Source: Gaiellasilicea sp963791905
GTDB lineage: Bacteria > Actinomycetota > Thermoleophilia > Gaiellales > Gaiellaceae
Reading direction: 5' to 3'
NCBI GenBank assembly: GCA_963791905.1
Contig: CAWBTX010000005.1
Coordinates: forward strand, 1,194,682 to 1,258,681
DNA length: 64,000 nucleotides
In this document: in pieces, positions 16,884 to 27,264 of the stretch
Position numbering within the stretch: the first letter of the stretch is position 1
Layout: every line of letters begins with the position of its first letter
Made by a program: the position numbers and the translations under genes
Notes under the pieces: model-generated
The model's database searches: none
What the model was told of the DNA's origin: nothing
What the model saw: only the letters and a program-made list of their open reading frames with translations

Positions 16884-17450
16884 ATGGCCGACGTCGTCTC
16901 CACGAACGAGTTCAAGAACGGCATGCACATCGAGATCGACAGCTCGGTGTGGCGCGTCGTCGAGTTCCAGCACGTGAAGCCGGGCAAGGGCGGCGCGTTC
17001 GTGCGCACGAAGCTCAAGGCGGTCGACTCCGGCGCCGTCGTCGACAAGACCTTCCGGGCGGGCGAGAAGTTCCCGCGCATCTACACCGAGGTCAAGAACA
17101 TGCAGTACCTCTACGACTCCGGCGACGAGGTCGTCTTCATGGACGAGGCGACGTACGAGCAGATGTCGCTGCCGCACGCGTCGCTCGAGTCGGAGCTGCC
17201 CTACATGCTGCCGTCGAGCTCCGTGCAGCTCCTGTTCGTCGGCGGCCGGCCGTCCGGGGTGCAGATGCCGGCCTCGATCGAGCTGCAGGTGACCGACACC
17301 GAGCCGGGCGTGAAGGGGGACACGGTCTCGAACGTGACGAAGCCGGCGACGCTCGAGACCGGCGCCGTCGTCCAGGTGCCGCTCTTCGTGAACGTCGGCG
17401 AGCGCATCAAGGTCGACCCCCGCGAGGGCCGCTACATCTCCAGGGCCTGA
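16884..17450 (+). CDS. efp: translation elongation factor P
   Basis: Intact, 188 residues, relieving ribosome stalling at polyproline. The KOW-like N-terminal domain (VSTNEFKNGMHIEID, VVEFQHVKPGKGGAFVRTKL) has the loop lysine of KPGKGGAF that is modified in some bacteria; the central and C-terminal OB domains follow (NMQYLYDSGDEVVFMDEATY, NVGERIKVDPREGRYISRA). Polyproline relief fits the Pro-rich proteins in this window. ATG 16884 is preferred to the upstream GTG 16872 and ATG 16875 because it matches the family N-terminus MADVVSTNEFKNG. Confidence 0.95.
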   Translation: MADVVSTNEFKNGMHIEIDSSVWRVVEFQHVKPGKGGAFVRTKLKAVDSGAVVDKTFRAGEKFPRIYTEVKNMQYLYDSGDEVVFMDEATYEQMSLPHASLESELPYMLPSSSVQLLFVGGRPSGVQMPASIELQVTDTEPGVKGDTVSNVTKPATLETGAVVQVPLFVNVGERIKVDPREGRYISRA

Positions 17451-17870
17451 TGGCCGCGCCGAGGTCGTCTACACGACCGACGTCGGCGGAGCTCGAGCGC
17501 GGCCGACCTGCGAGGGGTTCTTCGTCGACTGGCCGACGCGGCCCTCGCCGGAGCGGCACCTCGAGCTCCTGCGCGGGAGCGACCATGTCGTCCTCGCTCG
17601 CGACGGGCGAGGCCGGCGCGCATGGTCGGCTTCGTGACGGCGATCAGCGACGGCGTCCTGAGCGCGTTCATCCCGCTGCTCGAGGTTCTGCCCGAGCGCC
17701 AGGGAGAGGGAATCGGCACCGAGCTCGTCCGGCGGCTCCTCGCCGAGCTCGAGGACTTCTACATGGTCGACCTCATGTGCGACCCCGAGCTCGAGACGTT
17801 CTACAGCCGCTTCGAGATGGTGCTGCTGTCGGGCATGGGCCTGCGCCGGCGGCACCTCCTCGCGCCGTAG
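17450..17870 (+). CDS. GNAT family acetyltransferase (frameshifted)
   Basis: About 140 residues after repairing jumps near 17462, 17490 and 17612. N-terminal part: EVVYTTDVGG, RGFFVDWPTRPSPERHLELL, HVVLARD; then VVGFVTAISDGVLSAFIPLL, the acetyl-CoA loop EVLPERQGEGIGTELVRRLL, and YMVDLMCDPELETFYSRFEM. This is the small GNAT class acting on unknown substrates. ATG 17450 overlaps the efp TGA, so it is in the efp operon. It is followed by an intergenic region with two inverted repeats. Confidence 0.75.
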
Positions 17871-17875
17871 AGCGC

Positions 17876-17956
17876 TTGTGTTCCTGGAACACAAAGTCTC
17901 CCGGGCACGGCTTGGTTGCGCGGGTCGGGTGCGGGCTTGTGTTTCAGGCAACACAA
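17876..17956. repeat. two copies of a TTGTGTT...AACACAA inverted repeat
   Basis: Copy 1: TTGTGTT 17876-17882 with AACACAA 17888-17894 (loop CCTGG). Copy 2: TTGTGTT 17937-17943 with AACACAA 17950-17956 (loop TCAGGC). Both are preceded by GC and followed by similar A-TC-rich bases. They may be a short interspersed palindromic repeat family, a terminator pair or operators for the next gene. Confidence 0.6.
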
Positions 17957-17981
17957 ACTCCTCGCCGTCGCCGGCACTCGC

Positions 17982-17987
17982 TAGGCT
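17982..17987 (+). promoter_or_regulatory. -10 box for the carboxyltransferase-like gene
   Basis: TAGGCT ends 6 nt before GTG 17994, the leaderless spacing seen at several genes here. Confidence 0.5.
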
Positions 17988-17993
17988 CCGGTC

Positions 17994-19792
17994 GTGCCGC
18001 GCCTGGTGGACACGACCATTCGGCTGCTCTCGCAGGAGCCGCTCGCGGGACGGATGCCGACCGCCGAGATCTTCCGGCTCGCCGAGGTTCTCGACGGCGC
18101 CGGCTTCGCCGTGCCTCGAGGTCTCGGGCGGCGGCGTCTTCGACTCGGCCGTGCGGCGCGGCGTCGAGAGCCCGTGGGAGCGGATCCGGGCGCTGAAGGC
18201 GCGCACGACGACGCCGCTCGGCCTGGCGCTCCGCGGCCGCTTCCTCGTCGGCTCGCGTCCGGTCGGCGCCGACTTCGTCCGCCGCTTCGTCGCCTCGGCG
18301 GCGGAGAACGGCATCGACGTCTTCCGGCTGCACGATCCGCTGAACGACGTCTCCAACCTGCGTGAGGCAGGCGAGGCGATCGTCGGCGCCGGCAAGGAGT
18401 TCCACGCCGGCCTCGTCTACAGCCCCGGCGGCGAGGGCGCCGCGGACGCGCTCGTCGAGCAGTCGCGCGAGCTGCCCGGGCTGAACGCGACGCGCGCGCT
18501 CATCCACGACCCGACCGGCGGCCTGCAGCCGCACGAGGCGGGCGAGCTCGTGTCGCGCGTCGCGGAGGCGTCCGGGCTGCCCGTCGGCTTCTACTGCCAG
18601 GGCGCGGCCGGAAGCGGGCTCGCCGACTCGATCGAGGCCGCCCGCGCCGGCGCCGACCTGATCGCGTGCGCGGTCTACCCGCTCGCGCTGTCGCTCCACC
18701 GCGTCGCGGGCGAGTCGCTCGCGGCGGCGCTCGACGGCATGGGCTTCGCGACCGGGATCGACGTCGACCGGCTGTGGGAGGCGTCGGAGATCGTCGACGA
18801 GCACATCGGCGACGAGCCCGTCGCGCCGCTCGCGCCGCGGCTGGCCGTGCGCGCCGCCCAGTACGACCTGCCGACCGGCCTCGTGGCCGCGCTCGACACG
18901 CAGATGCGCTCGCACGGCGCCGGCGACCGCCTGAACGAGGTGCTCGACGAGCTCCAGAAGATCCGCGGCGAGGCGGGTTGGCCGCCGCTCGCGGCGCCGA
19001 TCGGCCAGATCCTGGCGTCGCAGGCGCTGATCCACGTCCTCTCCGCGCGCCGTTACGGCACCGTCGTCGACGAGTTCCGCGCGCTCATCCAGGGACGCTA
19101 CGGCGCGCCGCCGAGCGCGATCGACTGCGACCGTCGCGCGCGCCGTCGCGCTCGTCAGCGACGACGTGCCGCTCGAGGACGATCCGCCGTCCGCCGAGGA
19201 CGTGCGCCAGGAGGCCGAGGGCCTCGCGGCGAGCGAGGAGGAGCTCGTCCTGATCGCGCTGTTCGGCGAGGAGGCCGAGCAGCTCCTCCAGAACATCCGC
19301 AGCCGGCACAACCGCGAGGACACGATCACGAGCGGCGTCGAGCAGTCGCGCGCCGAGCGCATCCGGGAGATCGTCCAGATCGTCCAGGAGAGCGGCATCG
19401 GCGAGGTCGAGATCGAGGACAACGGCATGCGCGTGTCCGTGCGCCGCGCCGAGGAGGTGCCCGTGCAGGTCGGCGCGCCGCTCGGGCTCGAGGAGCCCGA
19501 CGAGCTGCCGCTCGCCGCTCCGAGCCTCGCCGCCGGCATCCGCGTCGAGTCGCCGATGGTCGGCGTCTTCTACCGCGCGCCCGAGCCGGGCTCGCCGCCG
19601 TTCGTCGAGCCCGGAGACGTCGTCGCGCCCGGCCAGATGCTGTGCCTGCTCGAGGCGATGAAGCTCTTCAACGAGCTGAAGGCGGAGTCGGCCGGGCGGG
19701 TCACCGCGATGCACGTCGAGGACGGCCAGCCGGTCGAGTTCGGCCAGCTGCTCTTCGAGCTCGAGCCGATCGCCGCGCCGCCCGTCCTTTGA
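17994..19792 (+). CDS. carboxyltransferase-like domain fused to biotin carboxyl carrier protein
   Basis: About 598 residues after repairs near 18109 and 19128. The N-terminal half resembles the carboxyltransferase domain of pyruvate carboxylase or oxaloacetate decarboxylase alpha (LVDTTIRLLSQEPLAGRMPT, VFRLHDPLNDVSNL), but the expected metal ligands look replaced: the Asp of LRDxHQS is Leu, the Lys of KDMAG is His (LIHDPTGG), and the HxH motif is FYCQ. The C-terminal part is AccB-like: AERIREIVQIVQESGIGEVE, then the biotin site LCLLEAMKLFNELKAES. Followed by biotin carboxylase. It may be a carrier subunit with a structural carboxyltransferase relic rather than an active two-subunit pyruvate carboxylase. 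Confidence 0.8.
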
Positions 19793-19808
19793 AGTGGCTC
19801 GCCCACTG

Positions 19809-21173
19809 ATGTTCTCCCGCGTCCTCGTGGCGAACCGCGGCGAGATCGCCGTGCGCGTCATCCGGGCGCTGCACGAGCTCGGCGTCGAGGCGGTCGCCGT
19901 CTACTCGACCGCGGACCGCGAGTCGCTCCACGTCCGTCTGGCCGACCGGGCCGTCTGCATCGGGCCGGCCGCCGCCGCGCAGAGCTACCTGCGCATCCCG
20001 GCCGTGATCGCGGCGGCCGAGACGACCGGCTGCGAGGCGGTGCACCCGGGCTACGGCTTCCTCTCCGAGAACCCCGAGCTTCGTCCGCGCCTGCGAGGAG
20101 AACGACCTCGTCTTCGTCGGCCCGGGCGCAGACGTGATGGAGCGGATGGGCGACAAGGCCCGCGCCAAGGCGGAGATGCGTGCGGCCGGCGTGCCGCTCG
20201 TGCCGGGCACCGAGGGCGCGAGCGTCGCTCGCGGAGGTGCGCGCCGCAGCCGAGCGAGCTCGGCTACCCGGTGCTGCTGAAGGCCGTCGCGGGCGGCGGC
20301 GGCAAGGGCATGCGGCTCGTGTACGCGCCGGACGGAGCTCGAGGCCGCCTACTCGACCGCGCGCGTCGAGGCCGAGGCCGCGTTCTCGGACGGCGAGCTC
20401 TACCTCGAGAAGGCGATCTCGCCGGCACGCCACGTCGAGATCCAGGTGCTCTGCGACGCCGACGGCGGCGTGGCGACGCTCGGCGAGCGCGAGTGCTCGA
20501 TCCAGCGCAGGCACCAGAAGCTGATCGAGGAGTCGCCGTCGCCGGCGCTCGACGAGGCGACGCGGCCGACGATGGAGGCGACCGTCGAGCGTGCCTGCCG
20601 CGCGATCGGCTACGAGAATGCGGGCACGTTCGAGTTCCTGCTCGGCCCCGACGGCCACTTCCACTTCATCGAGCTGAACGCGCGCCTGCAGGTCGAGCAC
20701 CCCGTCAGCGAGCTCGTGACCGGGATCGACATCGTGCGGCGAGCAGCTGCGCATCGCCGCCGGCGAGCGGCTCGAGGTCGGCGGACGCGTGCCGCGACGC
20801 GGGCACGCGATCGAGATCAGGCTGAACGCCGAGGATCCGGCGCGCGACTTCGCGCCCGCTCCCGGCCGGATCGAGCGCTTCCGGCCGCCGCTCGGCCCGG
20901 GCGTCCGCATCGACACCTTCCTCGAGGAGGGCGCGTCGATCTCGCCGTACTACGACTCGCTGATCGCGAAGCTGGTCGTCTGGGCCGAGAGACCGGCCGG
21001 CGGCGATCGCGCGGGCCGTGCGTGCGCTCGACGAGCTCGAGCTCGAGGGCGTGCCGACGACGCGCGGCCTCGCGCTCGACATCCTCCGCTCGCCCGAGTT
21101 CGGGAGCGGCGACTACTCGACGAGCTTCCTCGAGGAGATGGAGGAGCGCCTGCCGGCGCTCGCGGCCCAGTGA
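19809..21173 (+). CDS. accC: biotin carboxylase (frameshifted)
   Basis: ATP-dependent carboxylation of biotin on the upstream carrier. Motifs: FSRVLVANRGEIAVRVIRAL, VHPGYGFLSENPEL, the Gly-rich ATP lid GGGGKGMRLVY, ECSIQRRHQKLIEESPS, FIELNARLQVEHPVSELVTG with the catalytic residues, and EIRLNAEDPARDFAPAPG. Frame jumps near 20088, 20228, 20265, 20336, 20365, 20741 and 20998. ATG 19809 gives the family N-terminus MFSRVLVANRGE; a GTG at 19794 is also in frame. With the preceding gene it forms a carboxylase module for acetyl-CoA, propionyl-CoA or pyruvate; the acceptor subunit is not in this window. Confidence 0.9.
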
Positions 21174-21183
21174 GAGACGACCA

Positions 21184-21501
21184 GTGAGAGCACGACGGAC
21201 CACACGATCGACGGTGCTGCAGGAGCGATCCGGATCGAGGGGAACGCCCTCGCCGGCCTCGTCGTCGCGGCCGCCGAGCTCGTGGACGGCGCTCGCGTCC
21301 GCCGGCCGAGGCGCGGCGTCGAGCTCGCAGATCGAGGACGGGCGCGCCCGCGTCGAGCTCGAGCTCGCGGCGCGCTACGGACGGTGCTGCCGGAGCTCGG
21401 CGAGGCCGTGCAGCGAAGCGTCGCCGACGCGCTGGCGCGCGGCCTCCGGCCTGGCCGTCGCCGCCGTCGACGTCTCGATCGTCGAGCTGGAGCAGGCATG
21501 A
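21184..21501 (+). CDS. Asp23/Gls24 family envelope stress protein (frameshifted)
   Basis: About 100 residues. Fragments in successive frames read GAIRIEGNALAGLVVAAAEL, then IEDGRARVELELAARYG, VLPELGEAVQRSVADALA, and GLAVAAVDVSIVELEQA, the pattern of Asp23/Gls24 (DUF322) proteins, which associate with the membrane and relate to envelope homeostasis and lipid metabolism. Jumps near 21190, 21330, 21385 and 21447. Position between accC and nusB is typical of Gram-positive genomes. Start is probably GTG 21184. The stop overlaps the nusB ATG. Confidence 0.75.
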   Translation: MRARRTTRSTVLQERSGSRGTPSPASSSRPPSSWTALASAGRGAASSSQIEDGRARVELELAARYGRCCRSSARPCSEASPTRWRAASGLAVAAVDVSIVELEQA

Positions 21502-21900
21502 CCGGCACAGGGCGGCAGGCAGGCGCGCCGCGCCGCGCTCTTCCTCCTCTACCAGTGGGATCTGACCGGCCAGCCGCTGGCCGCGCTCTACGCCGGCGTG
21601 CCGGACGAGTTCGCGACGCAGCTCGCCGAGGCGGTGATCGGCGCGGGCGACCGAGCTCGACGAGCGGATCACCGCGTCCGCCGAGGGCTGGACCGCCGAC
21701 CGCATGGGTACGCTCGAGCGGAACATCCTGAGGATCGGGATCCACGAGCTGGAGGAGGAGAGCGTGCCGCCAGAGGTGGCGATCAACGAGGCGGTCGTGC
21801 TCGCGAAGCGGTATGCGTCCGAGGATGCGGCGCGGCTCGTCAACGGCATCCTGGCGCGTGTAGCCGGGAGGAACAGCAGAGCAAGGAGGCGAGGGCGTGA
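21498..21900 (+). CDS. nusB: transcription antitermination factor NusB (frameshifted)
   Basis: About 130 residues. After an N-terminal jump near 21520 the sequence reads ALFLLYQWDLTGQPL, FATQLAEAVIGAGDELDERI, WTADRMGTLERNILRIGIHE, PPEVAINEAVVLAKRYASED and ARLVNGILARVAG, the all-helical NusB fold that with NusE/S10 binds boxA of rRNA leader transcripts. Another break near 21655 has the extra base just before GAGCTC. The C-terminal break near 21872 is a missing base or two extra. TGA 21898-21900 overlaps the GTG of the next gene. Confidence 0.88.
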
Positions 21901-22099
21901 GCGGAAGCGGCCGACGAGGCGCTGGCGAGGGCGGAGGAGCTGCTCGAGCGGCTCGAGTCGACGCGCGAGGAGCTGGAGCGGCTGGCGGCCGAGGAGAACG
22001 CCGAGGGGGCCATCGAGGTGCTCACCGAGCTCGCGGAGATCGCGAAGGACGTCGAGGCGGAGCTCGCCAGGGCGCGCACGAGCGAGGACGAGCCGGAGA

Positions 22100-22116
<17 letters not shown>
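21897..22116 (+). CDS. small coiled-coil protein of unknown function (frameshifted)
   Basis: About 72 residues. The reconstructed frame reads ADEALARAEELLERLESTRE, ELERLAAEENAEGAIEVL and TELAEIAKDVEAELARARTS, a continuous charged coiled coil. Its place between nusB and a prenyl diphosphate synthase is where many genomes carry the exonuclease VII small subunit XseB, but the characteristic XseB pattern is not evident and no xseA is present. Start GTG overlaps the nusB TGA; the stop overlaps the following GTG region. I cannot assign a function. Confidence 0.55.
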
Positions 22117-22875
<759 letters not shown>

Positions 22876-22882
22876 GCCGACG

Positions 22883-23422
22883 TTATGGCAGCCAGCCCTC
22901 GCGGTAGGCCGACCGCTCCTCCTGTCCGAAGCGGGCGTACGCCTCGTCCGGCTTCGTCGTCTCCTCGAGCACGCTCGCGCCGTGCTTCGCCGCGACCTCG
23001 TTCACCGGGTAGACGACCTCGAAGCCGCCGACCCTGTTGCCGACCATGACGATCGCGCACGGCCCGTCACCAGCGCCGACGAAGATGTGCTGCGTCCAGG
23101 GCGGGCAGTGGACGAAGTCCCAGGGCTTGAGGCGGCGCTCCTCGCCCTCGATCACGAGCACGCACTCGCCCGAGACGACGAGGAAGTCTTCCTGACCCGA
23201 CTCGCCGTGGTACATGCCGCTCACCTGACCGGGCAGGAGGACGTGGATGCGGAACCCGAGCTGACGGAACTCCTGCTTCCCCTCGAAGTCGGTGTCCTGT
23301 CCGCGTTCCTCGCTGCGGATCCACGTTGCGTCGCGCGCGTTGAGGACGAACCAGCCCTCACCCTCGGCCACGAGGCCGGCGTCGATCTTGGTCAGCTGTG
23401 CCTCGGGAACTGCTTCAGGCAT
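22883..23422 (-). CDS. cupin domain protein
   Basis: Intact, 179 residues. The beta-barrel motifs are LGFRIHVLLPGQVSGMYHGE, EDFLVVSGECVLVIEGEERR and WDFVHCPPWTQHIFVGAGDG, the two cupin boxes with His and Glu metal ligands. A C-terminal helical tail (PDEAYARFGQEERSAYREGW) is typical of a Thermoleophilia cupin family. Metal-binding enzyme or sensor of unknown substrate. Its start lies inside the end of the upstream prenyltransferase-repeat gene, so the two are cotranscribed on the minus strand. Confidence 0.82.
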   Translation of the reverse strand: MPEAVPEAQLTKIDAGLVAEGEGWFVLNARDATWIRSEERGQDTDFEGKQEFRQLGFRIHVLLPGQVSGMYHGESGQEDFLVVSGECVLVIEGEERRLKPWDFVHCPPWTQHIFVGAGDGPCAIVMVGNRVGGFEVVYPVNEVAAKHGASVLEETTKPDEAYARFGQEERSAYREGWLP

Positions 23423-23892
23423 GGGGCTGCTCCTCGGTCGTCGGTTCGGACGCTGGTGCGGCGGCCTTCCGCACGCGCAAGGCGTTCAACGTGATCATCT
23501 CGCTCGGGCCCGAGCCCCAGTCGACCACCTCGACGTTGTGGCCCGAGCCGGTGAGCCAGGCGAGCACCGTCGCGGCGGCCGCGACGCATCGAGGCTCGCC
23601 CGGCGGGACACCGAGCTCGACGAGGGAGACGAGCCGCCAGTGCGCGCCGCCCCACTTGGCGTAGGGATGGCGGCCGAAGCCGCCGTCCGGCTGCTGGCCC
23701 GCGAGCAGCGTCCGCACGATCGGCGCCTTCGAGCACGTGCTGCGCCTCACGCGGACGCTATCTGGCCGAGTAGGTCGCGCTTCGTCTGCAGGCGAACGGC
23801 CGGCTCGTTCGACGCGAGCAGCCACTCGATCGCCGCGCTGTCCGCCTCTGCGGGCGTCTGCAGAACAGACGCGATCGGCGTCGCAGTTCCAT
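23415..23892 (-). CDS. prenyltransferase/squalene-cyclase-repeat-like protein (frameshifted)
   Basis: About 158 residues. Reconstructed: MELR, TPIASVLQTP, AIEWLLASNEPAVRLQTKRD, LLGQIASA, then PIVRTLLAGQQPDGGFGRHP, YAKWGGAHWRLVSLVELG and VAAAATVLAWLTGSGH. The QQPDGGFG unit is the QW-type repeat of terpenoid cyclases and prenyltransferases, but only one clear repeat is present, so this is a short relative, not a full cyclase. Jumps near 23875 and 23755. Next to a prenyl diphosphate synthase, though on the opposite strand. Function unknown. Confidence 0.6.
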
Positions 23893-24045
23893 GACGTTCT
23901 TGTAACACCCCGGTGGGTACGCTGGCTCGATGGCGCTCCGGCTAGAGCCGCGCGCGGACGAAGGCGGCAAGCGGCGGCGGCCCGTAGCGCTCGAGCACGC
24001 CGATCGTGTCCCCGAGGCCGCGCACGATGCCGCGATCGTACGCGG
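23893..24045. other. intergenic, possible remnant reading frame on the minus strand
   Basis: The minus strand carries a short coding-like tail ending RYGPPPLAAFVRARL then TAG near 23944, with no start codon I trust. It may be the end of a decayed or frameshifted gene that overlaps tlyA, or chance. Confidence 0.3.
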
Positions 24046-24811
24046 GTGAAGAAGCGGCTCGACGTGCTGCTCGTGGAGCGCGGGCTCGCAGAGAGCCGCA
24101 CCCAGGCGCAGGCGCTCGTCATGGCAGGGCTCGTCCCGGGACACGAAAAGCCGGGTGAGCAGGTCGACGAGAGCGCCGAGCTGTCGATCGAGGCGCCGCC
24201 GCTGTACGTCTCCCGTGGCGGCGAGAAGCTCGCGAACGCACTCGCTCAGGTCGAGATCGAGCTCGACGGGCGCGACTGCATCGACCTCGGCGCCTCGACG
24301 GGCGGCTTCACCGACGCGCTGCTCCAGCACGGCGCCGGCCGCGTGATCGCCGTCGACGTCGGCTACGGGCAGCTGCACCCGAAGCTGCGCGGCGACCCGA
24401 GGGTGGTCGTGATGGAGCGGACGAACGCACGCCACCTCACCGAGTTGCCGTTCCAGCCGGACATGCTCGCCTGCGACGTGTCGTTCATCAGCGTGCAGCT
24501 CGTGCTGCCGCCGGTGCTCCGGCTCCTGGAGGAGGGCTGGGATGCGCTCGTCCTCGTCAAGCCGCAGTTCGAGGCCGGCAAGGGCGAGGTGGGGAAGGGG
24601 GGCGTCGTCCGCGACCCGGCGCTGCACCGCCGAATCCTGCGGTCGACGATCGAGGCGGCGCTCGCCTGGGATGCGATGGCGATCGCCGTCGTAGACTCCG
24701 GGTCTGCCGGGCCCCAAGGGCAACCGCGAGTTCTTCGTGCACTTCATCAACCGCGACGAGGCCGTGCTCCTGGATGACATCGACGACCGGATCGACACAG
24801 CAATTGGCTAG
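24046..24811 (+). CDS. tlyA: TlyA family rRNA methyltransferase (one frameshift)
   Basis: About 254 residues. An S4 RNA-binding domain (RLDVLLVERGLAESRTQAQA, then LVMAGLV) precedes a FtsJ-like methyltransferase fold: DCIDLGASTGGFTDALLQHG, VIAVDVGYGQLHPKLRGDPR, MLACDVSFISVQLVLPPV and LVKPQFEAGKGEVGKGGVVR. TlyA 2'-O-methylates 16S/23S rRNA and sets capreomycin sensitivity. A jump near 24702 leads to NREFFVHFINRDEAV and the stop TAG at 24809. The next gene (nadK) starts within its last codons; tlyA-nadK-recN is a conserved actinobacterial order. Confidence 0.92.
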
Positions 24812-25645
24812 CACTGTCAAGCGCGCCGCCGTGATCACGCACGGCAAGGCCGACACGATCGGTCCCGCGCTGCAGCGCCTCGAGGCGGTCGCGCGCCGAC
24901 TGCGGGCGTCGAGCTGCTCGTGGACGAGGCGGAGGCCGCCAAGCACGACATGGAGCGCGAAGGAAGGCGACTCTCGAGGACGGCGGACATCGCGCTCGTC
25001 CTCGGCGGCGACGGGACGATGCTGCGCGCGCTCGGCCGCTACCTCGGCACGGACGTCCCGGTGCTCGGCGTCAACTTCGGTCGCGTCGGCTTCCTCTCGT
25101 CGATCCCGCAGTCGCGACCTCGAGACCGGGCTCGGGCGGGTCTTCGCCGGCGACTACCGCGTCGTCGAGCTGCCGACGCTCGAGGTCGAGGTCGGGGGAG
25201 GAGCGGCGCGTCGCCGTCAACGACCTCGTCGTCGCGAGCGGCATCGTCGGCCGCATGATCCAGCTCGAGTGGGCGATCGGCGACGAGGTGTTGGGCACGC
25301 TCGGCTGCGACGGCCTCGTCTGCTCGACCCCATCGGGCTCCACGGGCTACAACTTCTCGAACGGCGGCCCCGTGCTCGTCTGGGGCCTGGACGCGATGGC
25401 CGTCACGTTCGTCGCGCCGCACTCGCTGAACGCGCGTCCGCTCGTCGTGCCGCGCGGCAGCGACCTGGTCGTCTGGAACCGGACGCCGGACGTGCCTGCG
25501 ACGGCGCTCGTCGACGGCCACACGGTCGGCGACCTGCCGCCCGGCGGCCGGGCGCTCGCGCGCATCGGGACGCAGACGCTCGCTGCTCGCGACGCTGCCC
25601 GAGGTCACCTTCTTCAGCCGCTACAGCAGGACCTTTGCTCCGTAG
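24804..25645 (+). CDS. nadK: NAD kinase (frameshifted)
   Basis: Phosphorylates NAD to NADP. Start TTG 24804 gives LASTVKRAAVITHGKADTIG. Motifs: ADIALVLGGDGTMLRALGRY, VLGVNFGRVGFLSSIPQ, AVNDLVVASG (the N-D motif), LVCSTPSGSTGYNFSNGGPV and APHSLNARPLVVPRGS. Breaks near 24903, 24950, 25115, 25195 and 25580. The C-terminus reads EVTFFSRYSRTFAP with TAG at 25643-25645, overlapping the recN TTG. Family and order are certain; exact residues at the breaks are not. Confidence 0.9.
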
Positions 25646-27264
25646 CCTCCGCATCGAGAACCTCGTCCTCATCCGCGAGGCCGACCTCGCGCCCGCGGCA
25701 GGGCTGAACGCGATCACGGGCGAGACCGGCGCGGGCAAGACGATCCTCGCGCAGGCCTTCGGGCTGCTGCTCGGCGCGAAGGGCGACGCGGCGGCCGTCG
25801 GCCCCGGTGCGAGCGAGGCGTACGTCGAGGCCGAGTTCGACGTGCCCGAGGGGCTTCTCGACGACGAGGAGCTCGCAGTCGCTCGCCGAGCTGGCCCCCG
25901 AGGACGAGAGCGGCCTCGTCCTCGCGCGGCGGGTCTTCGCCGACGGACGGACGCGCGCGTACGCCTGGGGGCGTGCGGTCGCGCGCGAGGATCTCGCCGC
26001 CGCGACGGAGCGGCTGCTGGCGATGTCCGGCCAGTTCGAGCAGCGCCGGCTCGCGCGGCCCTCGTACCAGCTCGACGTGCTCGACGCGTTCTGCGGCGAG
26101 GAGCAGCTGCGCCGCCGCCGGGAGGCGCGGACGGCGTGGCGCGAGCTCGGCGGCCGCGCGGAAGCGGCACGACGAGGTGACGCGCGACGCTGCGGCCGAG
26201 GAGGCGCGGCTCGCCGAGCTCGCCGCGCTCGTCGAGGCCACGGAGGGGCTCGAGCCGGCGACGGAGGAGGAGCTGCGCGCCGAGCGGGAGCGCCTCCGCC
26301 ACGTGACCGAGCTCGCGGAGGGCGCGAGCGCGGCGGCCGAGGCGATCGCGCCCGACGACGGCGACGGCGCGGCGGCGCTGACCGGCCGCGCCGAGCGCGC
26401 GATCGCGCCGCTGGAGCGGCTCGCGCCCGAGCTCGCGCGCGCAGGTGACGAGCTGCGCGACCTCGAGCTCCGGCTGCGTGAGGTCGGCTCGGAGCTGCGC
26501 GGCTTCCTCGCCTCGCTCGAGGCCGAGCCCGATCGGGTGGAGCACGTCGAGTCGGAGCTCGAGCGCATCGCCGAGGCGAAGCGCCGCTTCCGCGCGGCGA
26601 CGTACGAGGAGCTGCTGGAGCGGGCGGCCGCCGCCCGCGCCGAGCTCGACGCGCTCGCGGGCGGCCTCGACCCTGCTGCCGCCGCCGCGGAGGCGCTGGC
26701 GGCGGCGGAGGGCCGCGTCGCAGGAGCTGGCCGACGAGCTTGGCGCCGAGCGGGCCGCCTGCCGCGGACGCCTTCGCCGACGCGGTCGCGGCCGAGCTCC
26801 GCGGCGTCGGCATGGGCGAGGGCGAGTTCCGCGTCGAGCTCCGCGAGCGCGCGCCGGCGCGGCCGGCGCCGGACGAGGTCGCCTTCCTCATCCGGCCCAA
26901 CGCCGGGCTGCCGTTCGGCCCGGTCGCGGAGACCGCCTCCGGCGGCGAGCTCTCGCGCGTCGCGCTCGCGATCGCCGCCGTCGGAGGAGGCGAGACGCTG
27001 GTGTTCGACGAGATCGACGCGGGCATCGGCGGCACGACCGCCCACGCGGTCGCCGACACGCTGAAGCGGCTCGCCGAGCGCGCCCAGGTGATCACGATCA
27101 CGCACCTGCCCCAGATCGCAAGCGTCGCCGAGCACCACTACCGCGTCGAGAAGATCCCGGGCGATCCGACGCACACGCGGATCGAGCTGCTCGACGACGC
27201 GCAGCGGCGCGACGAGCTCGAGCGGATGCTCGGCGGCCGCGAGTTCCTCGCCGCGCTGCAATGA
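25635..27264 (+). CDS. recN: DNA repair protein RecN (frameshifted)
   Basis: SMC-like ATPase for double-strand break repair. Walker A in LNAITGETGAGKTILAQAFG, long coiled-coil arms rich in Glu/Arg/Ala, then the signature ETASGGELSRVALAIAAVG and Walker B TLVFDEIDAGIGG with ITITHLPQIASVAEHHYRV near the end. Start TTG 25635 gives LLRSLRIENLVLIREADLA. Breaks near 25878, 26161, 26722 and 26756. No LexA box is visible in front; it lies inside the tlyA-nadK-recN-steA operon. Confidence 0.92.

Noticed and set aside
17994..19792. Active two-subunit pyruvate carboxylase B subunit
   Set aside because: Context fits, but the metal-binding residues of the carboxyltransferase site appear to be replaced, so I did not give it that name.
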